From the NCBI RefSeq assembly GCF_046233715.1, contig NZ_JBJNRJ010000005.1, forward strand, positions 90,633 through 154,632: a DNA stretch of 64,000 nucleotides, given 5' to 3'. Numbering within the stretch: the first letter of the stretch is position 1; each line of letters begins with the position of its first letter. The stretch is from Trujillonella humicola. Its GTDB lineage: Bacteria > Actinomycetota > Actinomycetes > Mycobacteriales > Geodermatophilaceae. Below the pieces are notes generated by a model, which saw nothing but the letters and a program-made list of their open reading frames with translations, was not told where the DNA came from and searched no databases. This document shows, piece after piece, positions 57,836 to 64,000 of this stretch. Position numbers and translations under genes: made by a program.

Positions 57836-59160
57836 CCCAGACCGTCTCGCGTCCCGGTGCCGGGGCGCAGAAGGCCCCGCTGCCGCTGGACGTCGAGGCG
57901 ATCCGGGCGGACTTCCCGATCCTGTCGCGCACCGTCCGCGACGGGAAGCGGCTGGTGTACCTCGACTCCGGCGCGACCTCGCAGAAGCCGCGCAGCGTCC
58001 TGGACGCCGAGCGCTGGTTCTACGAGAACGTGAACGCCGCCCCGCACCGCGGCGCGCACCAGCTCGCCGAGGAGGCCACCGGCGCCTACGAGGCCGCCCG
58101 CGAGACGATCGCTCGCTTCATCGGCGCCCGCACCGACGAGGTCGTGTTCACCCGGAACTCCACCGAGTCGATCAACCTCGTGGCCTACGCGCTGTCCAAC
58201 GCGGCGACCGCCAAGGAGCCGGAGTTCCGCCGGTACGCCGTGGGCCAGGGCGACGAGATCGTCGTGACCGAGATGGAGCACCACGCCAACCTGGTGCCCT
58301 GGCAGCAGCTGTGCGAGCGCACCGGTGCCACGCTGCGCTGGCTGGGCCTGACCGACGACGGCCGGCTGGACCTCTCCGACCTGGCCGCAGTGGTCAACGA
58401 GCGGACCCGGCTGGTCGCGGTCACCCAGCAGTCGAACATCCTCGGCACGATCAACCCGCTCGAGCCGATCGTGGCCCGGGCCCGCGAGGTCGGCGCCCTG
58501 GTGCTGGTGGACGGCGCGCAGTCGGTGCCGCACCAGCCGGTCGACGTCACCGAGCTCGGCGCGGACTTCCTCGTGTTCTCCGGGCACAAGATGCTCGGGC
58601 CGACCGGCGTCGGTGTCCTGTGGGGCCGCTACGACGTGCTGGACGCGCTGCCGCCGTTCCTCACCGGCGGCTCGATGATCGAGGTCGTCCGCATGGAGGG
58701 CAGCACCTTCATGCCGCCGCCGCAGCGGTTCGAGGCCGGCGTGCCGATGACCGCGCAGGTGGTCGGCCTGGGCGCCGCCGTGGAGTACCTGCAGCGCCTG
58801 GGCATGGACACCGTGCTGGCCCACGAGGAGGCGCTCACCGCCTACGCGCTCGAGCGTCTCGCGGAGATCCCCGGCGTCACGGTGATCGGCCCGCCCGACA
58901 CCGTCGCGCGCGGCGGGGCCATCTCCTTCACCGTCGAGGGCATCCACCCGCACGACGTCGGGCAGGTGCTCGACGACCTGGGGATCGCCGTCCGCGTGGG
59001 GCACCACTGCGCCTGGCCGGTGGTCCGCCGCTACGGCGTCCCGGCGACCACCCGCGCCACCTTCTACGTGCACACCGGCTACGACGACGTCGACGCGCTC
59101 GCCGAGGGGATCCGGAAGGCCCAGCAGTTCTTCGGCGTTGTCCCTGCCGAGGAGGCCTGA
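57832..59160 (+). CDS. sufS: Cysteine desulfurase SufS
   Basis: This class II PLP-dependent cysteine desulfurase takes sulfur from cysteine for cluster assembly. The 442-residue protein has the PLP Lys253 in FLVFSGHKMLGPTGVGVLWG, the substrate-handling EMEHHANLVPWQQLCERTGA, and the catalytic Cys393 in VRVGHHCAWPVVRRYG with the short loop of class II enzymes. SufU downstream is its expected sulfur acceptor. An N-terminal MTQTVSRPGAGAQKAPLPLD segment precedes the fold. Confidence 0.97.
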   Translation: MTQTVSRPGAGAQKAPLPLDVEAIRADFPILSRTVRDGKRLVYLDSGATSQKPRSVLDAERWFYENVNAAPHRGAHQLAEEATGAYEAARETIARFIGARTDEVVFTRNSTESINLVAYALSNAATAKEPEFRRYAVGQGDEIVVTEMEHHANLVPWQQLCERTGATLRWLGLTDDGRLDLSDLAAVVNERTRLVAVTQQSNILGTINPLEPIVARAREVGALVLVDGAQSVPHQPVDVTELGADFLVFSGHKMLGPTGVGVLWGRYDVLDALPPFLTGGSMIEVVRMEGSTFMPPPQRFEAGVPMTAQVVGLGAAVEYLQRLGMDTVLAHEEALTAYALERLAEIPGVTVIGPPDTVARGGAISFTVEGIHPHDVGQVLDDLGIAVRVGHHCAWPVVRRYGVPATTRATFYVHTGYDDVDALAEGIRKAQQFFGVVPAEEA

Positions 59161-59167
59161 TCCCGCG

Positions 59168-59659
59168 ATGCAGCTCGAGGCGATGTACCAGGAGATCATC
59201 CTGGACCACTACCGGAACCCCCACGGCCGCGGCCTGCGCGAGCCGTTCGAGGCCGAGGTGCACCACGTCAACCCGACCTGCGGGGACGAGGTGACCCTGC
59301 GGGTGCACCTCGAGAAGCATGCTGCGGGGGACTTCGTCCTGTCGGACGTGTCCTACGAGGGCATGGGCTGCTCGATCAGCCAGGCCTCGGTGTCGGCGAT
59401 GTACGACCTCGTCGTCGGCCGGACCGTGCCGCAGGCCCTGGAGACCGGCGAGCACTTCATGACCCTGATGCAGAGCAAGGGCGACGCCTCGGTTGCCGAG
59501 AAGCTCGAGGACGAGCTGGAGGACGCCGTCGCCTTCGCCGGCGTCTCGAAGTACCCCGCGCGGATCAAGTGCGCGCTGATGAGCTGGATGGCCCTCAAGG
59601 ACGCCAGCGCGCGCGCCCTGTCCGTCGCCGACAACGCCACCGCCGGAGGTAAGGCATGA
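59168..59659 (+). CDS. sufU: SufU sulfur-transfer protein
   Basis: SufU is the zinc-containing sulfur acceptor of SufS, replacing SufE in Gram-positives. The 163-residue protein has the three conserved Cys (38 in NPTCGDEVTL, 68 in EGMGCSISQAS, 135 in ARIKCALMSW) plus Asp40, and the SufU-specific insertion between the second and third Cys. The ATG at 59168 lies seven bases after the sufS stop; the frame is open ten codons upstream but overlaps sufS. The stop overlaps sufT (ATGA). Confidence 0.97.
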   Translation: MQLEAMYQEIILDHYRNPHGRGLREPFEAEVHHVNPTCGDEVTLRVHLEKHAAGDFVLSDVSYEGMGCSISQASVSAMYDLVVGRTVPQALETGEHFMTLMQSKGDASVAEKLEDELEDAVAFAGVSKYPARIKCALMSWMALKDASARALSVADNATAGGKA

Positions 59660-60045
59660 GCGAGACCACCGAGAACCCGACCACCGCCGACGACGCGCCG
59701 GCCGAGCTGCCGGCGTACCGGTCGGCACTGCTGGAGGACCTCGAGGAGGCCATGCGCGACGTCGTCGACCCCGAGCTGGGCGTCAACGTCGTCGACCTGG
59801 GCCTGGTGTACGGCATCGACGTCGACGACAGCAACGTCGCCGTCCTGGACATGACGCTCACGTCGGCGGCCTGCCCGCTGACCGACGTCATCGAGGACCA
59901 GGCGCGCACCGCGCTGACCGGCGGCCCCGGCCCCGGGCTGGTCGACGACATCCGGATCAACTGGGTGTGGATGCCGCCGTGGGGCCCGGACAAGATCACC
60001 GACGACGGGCGCGAGCAGCTGCGGGCACTGGGCTTCCGCGTCTGA
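59656..60045 (+). CDS. sufT: SufT/MIP18-like metal-sulfur cluster maturation factor (DUF59)
   Basis: The 129-residue protein contains the DUF59 fold: LEEAMRDVVDPELGVNVVDL, LGLVYGIDVDD, LDMTLTSAACPLTDVIEDQA (with the reactive Cys) and the C-terminal INWVWMPPWGPDKITDDGRE. SufT-type proteins help to mature client Fe-S proteins. It closes the SUF operon, where all but two of the junctions overlap by one to four bases. Confidence 0.95.
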   Translation: MSETTENPTTADDAPAELPAYRSALLEDLEEAMRDVVDPELGVNVVDLGLVYGIDVDDSNVAVLDMTLTSAACPLTDVIEDQARTALTGGPGPGLVDDIRINWVWMPPWGPDKITDDGREQLRALGFRV

Positions 60046-60107
60046 GGAAGAACCCCGCTGCTCCCCACGCCACGCTCCGCGCGGCGCGGGGCCCTGCAGC
60101 GGGGCCG
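60046..60107. terminator. Terminator after sufT (repeat family copy C)
   Basis: CCCCGCTGC (60053-60061) and GCAGCGGGG (60096-60104) form a 9-bp stem around a GC-rich inner hairpin. The outer arms match those of copy A after uvrB. It separates sufT from the convergent membrane protein gene. Confidence 0.7.
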
Positions 60108-60151
60108 TTCCAGCACCGCCCTGTGCCGGTCCGCCTCCGTGGCGGGCCGGC

Positions 60152-61906
60152 TCAGCGCATCTCGGCGACGCGCTCGGCGAAGCCCCCGACCGGGCGGAGC
60201 TCGCGACGGGCGCCCACGGCGAGCAGCGCCACCCCGGCGGCCAGCGCGCCGGCCAGGGGCAGCGGCAGCGCCACGACGGCCAGGCCGACCGCCAGGGCCA
60301 CCGCGGTGCCCGCGCCGGTCAGCAGCGGTGTCCGGATGCCGGCAGCGGCGCCGCCGACCATGGCGAGGGCCGCCGCGACGAGCACGAGCAGCGGGCGGGC
60401 CGTTCCGGGCGTGACGACCGCCAGCACGGTCGAGGGGACGGCGGCCACCAGCAGCCCCGGCCCCCACGCGCGCTCCGACGGCCGGCGCCGCAGCTCGGGG
60501 CCGGCCGCCAGCAGGAGCCCCGCCGCGGCCGGCAGCGTGTAGACCTCCACCGCGTCCGCCCCGGCGGCGGCGCCCGCCACCCAGGCCGCCAGGACCAGCT
60601 GCGCGGCGCCGGCCGCGCGCGCCCGGGCCGCCTCCGCCGCGGGACGCCGCAGCACGGCCCACGACCAGGTCATGGCGCCCTGCGCCGCCAGGTGCGCCGT
60701 CACGTGACCGGACGACGCGGCGGTCGTCACGAGCAGCACCGCCGCCGCCGCGGAGAGCACGCCGACCGCCAGCGTGTGCCGCCGGGTGTCCGCGGCTAGG
60801 CCGGAGGTGCCGGCGAGCGCCGCCCCGTAGAGGGCGGTCAGCACCGCCGCCGCCTCCGCCGGGCCGAGCAGCTGCGCCGGCACGGCCAGCAGCGCGGCCG
60901 CCACCAGGCAGCCCACCGCCAGCGGGACGGCGGCCGGCCGGTCCTCCCGGCGCCGGCGGGCGACCACGACCGCGGGCGCGGCGGTGAGCAGGAGCAGCAG
61001 CACGAGGCCACGCCACGCCCCGGCGGCGACCAGCTGGGTCAGCGCGCAGGCCACCAGCGTCGCCCCGGCCGCCAGCGCGACCGGGAGCAGCAGTCCCCGC
61101 CACCGGCCCTCGAGCCTCGCGGCAGCGACGGCCGCCAGCAAGACACCGGCGTACCCGGCGACGACCTCGCCGCCCGGCCCGCCGGACAGGGTTCCCGCGA
61201 CGGCGGCACCGGAGACCGCGCCGGCCAGAAGCGGCGCGGCGCGCGGCGGGCCCAGCAGCGGCGACACCGACCGCTCCAGGCGGACGACGAGCAGGCCGGC
61301 CGCGGCGGCGAGCACCAGCGCCGCGGACGCTCCCGCGGCGGGTGCCGGTGCCGTCCACGCGCTGCCGATGCCGGCGGTGACGCCGAGGACCCACCACGGG
61401 ACGGCGGTGACCAGGGCGATGCGGGCCAGGGACGTCCGGGCCCCCAGGACGACCAGCAGGCCGGCGAGCGCGACGGCGAGCAGCAGGCCGGTGCGGAGCA
61501 CGCCGTCGGGGAGATCGGCGAGCACGCGGGCGGCGGCCAGCTGGCCGGCCACCCAGGCGCCGAGCGGCCAGCTCAGCGGCGCCGGCTGCAGGCGGGCGAG
61601 GCCGGCCAGCGTCAGCGCGAGCAGCGCCGGCCCCAGGGGGGTCCCGCCGGGCAGCGGTCCGTCCGGCGCGATGCCGGCCAGGGCCAGCACCACGGCGGTC
61701 GCCGCGAGCGTCTCCCGGGTGCCCCGCAGGCCGGCCCGCGAGGCCCGGGCGGAGAGCGCCCCGGCGACGACGGCGGCCAGCAGGAGGGCGGGGGCCGATC
61801 CGGCGCCGCCCTGAGCGGGCGCGGCGAGCGTCCCGGCCAGCAGCAGCACCGCGCCGACCGCGAGCAGGACGTGCGGCGGCCGGACGCGGGAGGAGAGGTC
61901 CGCCAC
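60152..61906 (-). CDS. Large polytopic membrane protein, SCO7613-type C-terminal domain
   Basis: The 584-residue protein is almost entirely hydrophobic (Ala, Leu, Val, Gly) with roughly 18-20 membrane helices and very short loops. It resembles the actinobacterial SCO7613 C-terminal-domain membrane proteins, whose function is unknown. VEVYTLPAAAGLLLAAGPELRR near residue 455 and the end FAERVAEMR mirror VEAYTLPAAAGLLVLALPGL and WVTQMR in the neighbouring upstream gene, so the two are tandem paralogues. The GTG start at 61906 has GGAGG only one base upstream, so the exact start is uncertain. Confidence 0.8.
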   Translation of the reverse strand: MADLSSRVRPPHVLLAVGAVLLLAGTLAAPAQGGAGSAPALLLAAVVAGALSARASRAGLRGTRETLAATAVVLALAGIAPDGPLPGGTPLGPALLALTLAGLARLQPAPLSWPLGAWVAGQLAAARVLADLPDGVLRTGLLLAVALAGLLVVLGARTSLARIALVTAVPWWVLGVTAGIGSAWTAPAPAAGASAALVLAAAAGLLVVRLERSVSPLLGPPRAAPLLAGAVSGAAVAGTLSGGPGGEVVAGYAGVLLAAVAAARLEGRWRGLLLPVALAAGATLVACALTQLVAAGAWRGLVLLLLLTAAPAVVVARRRREDRPAAVPLAVGCLVAAALLAVPAQLLGPAEAAAVLTALYGAALAGTSGLAADTRRHTLAVGVLSAAAAVLLVTTAASSGHVTAHLAAQGAMTWSWAVLRRPAAEAARARAAGAAQLVLAAWVAGAAAGADAVEVYTLPAAAGLLLAAGPELRRRPSERAWGPGLLVAAVPSTVLAVVTPGTARPLLVLVAAALAMVGGAAAGIRTPLLTGAGTAVALAVGLAVVALPLPLAGALAAGVALLAVGARRELRPVGGFAERVAEMR

Positions 61907-61951
61907 GCCTCCACGCTAGGGCGGACGCACGGGTCCGGCAGGCCGGGGCCG

Positions 61952-64000
61952 TCAGCGCATCTGGGTCACCCAGACGACGGCCTCCCGCGCCTGCTGCCGC
62001 CTCCGCTCGTAGGTGGCTCCGACGACGAGCAGCACCAGGCCGACGGCGCCGAGGGTGATCCAGCGGGGCAGCAGCGGCGCGTAGGGAGCCAGCCGGCCCA
62101 GCACCACCCAGGCCAGGCTGGCGGCGCCGAGGACGAACGGTGCCTGCCGGTGGGCGAGCGCCCCGGCCGCGGTCGCGGCCGCCGCCGCGACGACGACGAG
62201 CACCCACCGCACCGGCGACGGCTCGGCGACCGCGGCCAGCGCCGACGGGACCAGCGCGACGGCCACCGCGGACCCCTCCGCAGCCCAGGACCGCCCGCCC
62301 GCCCGCAGGCCGGGCAGGGCGAGCACGAGCAGCCCGGCCGCGGCGGGGAGCGTGTAGGCCTCGACCACCGCGACCTGCACGCCCGCCACCGCGGTCCAGC
62401 ACGCGCCGACCAGCACCGCGACGGCGACCGCCTGCACCACCCGGGAGCGGACGGCGAGGCCGTAGCCCCCCGCCGCGGCCCCCAGCACCGCGAGCTGCAC
62501 CGCCACCTGGCCGAGCGCACCGGTCGGTGCCGTCGTGCCGACGGCAAGGAGCCCGGCCACGGCGCCGACCGCGGCGGCCACCTGCTCCTCCGGGTGGCCC
62601 GCGCGCAGCGAGGCGACGGCGAAGGCGGCCGCCGCGACCAGCGCCAGCAGCAGCCCCGCGGCCGGCCGGCCGAGCGGTCCGTCGGCGGCGGCGAGCAGGA
62701 CGGCGCCGGCCGGCGCGGCCAGCGCGGCACCGACCGCGGCCGGGCGGAGCTGCGGCAGGCGCACCGCGGCCAGCACGGCGGGCACCGCGGCGGCGAGCGC
62801 GAGCGGTGCCAGCGCGGCGAACCGGTCGTCGTCCAGCAGCGCCCCCGCGCCGGCCAGCGCGAGCACCGCGCCGCCGGCGGCCGTGCCGGCACGTGCCACC
62901 GGGGACCGGGCGAGCAGGACCGCCGCGCACAGCAGCGCCAGCCCCAGCGCGGTGGCGACGACCAGCCCGCCGGGGCCCAGGGCGTCCATCGCCCCGGTGG
63001 TCGCCGCCGCACTCGCGACCGCGCCGGCCGCGGCCAGCGGAACGGCACCCGGCAGCACCGCGGCGGAGCGGCGGGCGCGGGTGAGCAGCAGCGCGCCGGC
63101 GGTCGCGGCGAGCAGGAGGCCGGTCGCCGTCCACGCGGGCAGCGGCGCGCGCTCCCAGGCCACCGCGATCCCCAGCAGGGCCGCGCCGGCCGCCGCCGCG
63201 CCGGTGAGCAGCCGGGCGACCGGGCGCAGCAGCGCCCGCACCGCGGTGAGAGCGAGGACGTCGCCGAGGGCCAGGCCCAGCAGCGCCGCCACGCCCGCCG
63301 GCCCGGACAGGGCGCTCCCGGGGAGGAGCAGCAGGGGCACCGGCTGGGCGGCGAGCAGCGCGATCAGCGGCCAGGCCGCGGTGCTGCGGGTGAGCCGCCC
63401 CAGGGCCAGGGCGACCAGCGCCACCACGGCGCAGGACCAGGCGGTCCACAGCCGCAGGGGGACGTCGTCGACCCCGCCCAGCCCGAGGGCGTGCGCGGCG
63501 CCCAGATCGACGGCGAGCAGCGCGGCCCCGGCGGCGGCCAGCGCCTCCTCGGTCGCCCGGAGGCCGCGCCGCGCGGTCCGGGCCGAGGCGGCGCACAGCG
63601 ACGCCGTCACGGCGAGCAGCACCACCGCCTGCCCGGTCACGCCGAGCCGGTTCCAGGCGACGGCGACGAACGCCAGTGCGCCGGCGACGAGCAGGAGCGC
63701 ACCCAGGCCCAGCAGCACCTGCTGGGGGCTCAGCCGCCGGGCCGGCGCGGGCGCTGCCTGCCCGGTCGGACGGTCCCAGGCGGGCGAGGCGAGCCACGGC
63801 GGCGCGTCGGAGGTCGGCACGGGGGCAGGTGGCACAGGGGCAGGTGGCACGGGGGCAGGTGGCGCGGACGCGGCCGGGTACCCCGGACCGGGCGGCCGGG
63901 GCGCGCCCGCCGGCGGGAGGAGAGCGGGGGAGGGGACGGGGGGGGGGGCGCCGGGGGCCCGCCCCCCCCGCGCGGCCAACACACCACCCCGCCCCGCCAC
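61952..64000 (-). CDS. Large SCO7613-type membrane protein, N-terminus beyond the right edge or corrupted
   Basis: At least 660 residues are visible. A Pro-rich cytoplasmic region (PPAPVPPAPVPTSDAPPWLA) leads into LSPQQVLLGLGALLLVAGAL and then about 20 membrane helices ending REAVVWVTQMR. The segment RTARRGLRATEEALAAAGAA is typical of this family, which often has an N-terminal zinc-ribbon that would lie off the edge. The first 25 or so residues as read come from an artificial G/C-rich contig end and should not be trusted. It precedes its shorter paralogue by 45 bases. Function unknown; the size and lack of polar motifs give no clue to a substrate. Confidence 0.8.
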   Translation of the reverse strand: MAGRGGVLAARGGRAPGAPPPVPSPALLPPAGAPRPPGPGYPAASAPPAPVPPAPVPPAPVPTSDAPPWLASPAWDRPTGQAAPAPARRLSPQQVLLGLGALLLVAGALAFVAVAWNRLGVTGQAVVLLAVTASLCAASARTARRGLRATEEALAAAGAALLAVDLGAAHALGLGGVDDVPLRLWTAWSCAVVALVALALGRLTRSTAAWPLIALLAAQPVPLLLLPGSALSGPAGVAALLGLALGDVLALTAVRALLRPVARLLTGAAAAGAALLGIAVAWERAPLPAWTATGLLLAATAGALLLTRARRSAAVLPGAVPLAAAGAVASAAATTGAMDALGPGGLVVATALGLALLCAAVLLARSPVARAGTAAGGAVLALAGAGALLDDDRFAALAPLALAAAVPAVLAAVRLPQLRPAAVGAALAAPAGAVLLAAADGPLGRPAAGLLLALVAAAAFAVASLRAGHPEEQVAAAVGAVAGLLAVGTTAPTGALGQVAVQLAVLGAAAGGYGLAVRSRVVQAVAVAVLVGACWTAVAGVQVAVVEAYTLPAAAGLLVLALPGLRAGGRSWAAEGSAVAVALVPSALAAVAEPSPVRWVLVVVAAAAATAAGALAHRQAPFVLGAASLAWVVLGRLAPYAPLLPRWITLGAVGLVLLVVGATYERRRQQAREAVVWVTQMR
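63816..63860 (-). repeat. Three 15-bp tandem units encoding Ala-Pro-Val-Pro-Pro repeats
   Basis: GGCACGGGGGCAGGT (plus strand) occurs three times in a row with one base changed in the middle unit. It encodes the proline-rich linker of the membrane protein. Confidence 0.9.
63925..64000. other. Low-quality G/C homopolymer sequence at right edge
   Basis: Runs of G and C with broken codon structure resemble the artificial tracts around both N gaps. It is probably the end of a contig. Confidence 0.6.

Noticed and set aside
59595..63797. 1400-codon minus-strand frame antisense to sufU/sufT and across the membrane genes
   Set aside because: Composition is Arg/Gly/Pro noise, and it shadows three well-supported genes.

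Overview
The window is high-GC actinobacterial chromosome (roughly three quarters G+C, with GTG/TTG starts common). Gene content and order point to a Geodermatophilaceae-like organism such as Blastococcus, Geodermatophilus or Modestobacter; this is an inference from family resemblance, not a database result. The backbone follows the conserved actinobacterial order uvrB ... uvrA ... uvrC-rapZ-yvcK-whiA-gap-pgk-tpiA-...-secG-rbpA-...-pgl-opcA-zwf-tal-tkt / ctaB ... ctaA ... sufR-B-D-Rieske-C-S-U-T. I see no tRNA, rRNA, CRISPR array, prophage or insertion sequence.

Layout. 1-3.5 kb: the start of a membrane protein running off the left edge, a TasA-like secreted protein with a Gly/Asn repeat tail, and a PASTA-type Ser/Thr kinase. 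3.5-12.5 kb (minus strand): a trehalose cluster, treX-treY, then an rpf-type muralytic gene with its own c-di-AMP (ydaO) riboswitch, a zinc-independent MDR oxidoreductase, treZ and a RibD-like reductase. 12.9-20.4 kb: uvrB, a YjbR protein, two nearly identical TerC/Alx-type metal transporters (the first behind a yybP-ykoY manganese riboswitch), a degenerate S9 peptidase and a small acidic protein. 20.4-28.2 kb: a TreT-like trehalose glycosyltransferase, an MBL hydrolase, an amidase, uvrA, copC and a small membrane protein whose promoter carries two CRP-like sites. 28.3-39.4 kb: uvrC-rapZ-yvcK-whiA, lower glycolysis, an orphan solute-binding lipoprotein, secG and rbpA. 39.4-47.7 kb (minus): a 57-residue protein, a PIG-L deacetylase and the pentose phosphate genes tkt-tal-zwf-opcA-pgl. 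48-53 kb: ctaB and ctaA (convergent) and a ClpC-like ATPase. 53.2-60 kb: the complete SUF Fe-S operon with its SufR repressor. 60.2-64 kb (minus): two tandem giant hydrophobic proteins, the second cut by the right edge.

The most interesting parts are in the RNA and DNA signals rather than in new protein families. The rpf riboswitch ends against a perfect hairpin whose loop is the ribosome binding site. The Mn riboswitch carries an exact anti-Shine-Dalgarno, which the duplicated terC copy keeps although it has lost the aptamer. Two TGTGA-N6-TCAC sites lie exactly 32 bp apart around one promoter. Many genes have a TAnnnT box 6-8 bases before the start codon, which predicts leaderless mRNAs. A family of related terminator-like repeats follows uvrB, tkt and sufT.

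Sequence quality: two 10-base N gaps (42527-42536 and 49437-49446) sit inside artificial poly-G/poly-C tracts, and the right edge (about 63925-64000) looks similar. Matching sequence on both sides lets both junctions be reconstructed: zwf-opcA probably has only a short spacer, and ctaA probably ends at a TGA at 49296-49298.
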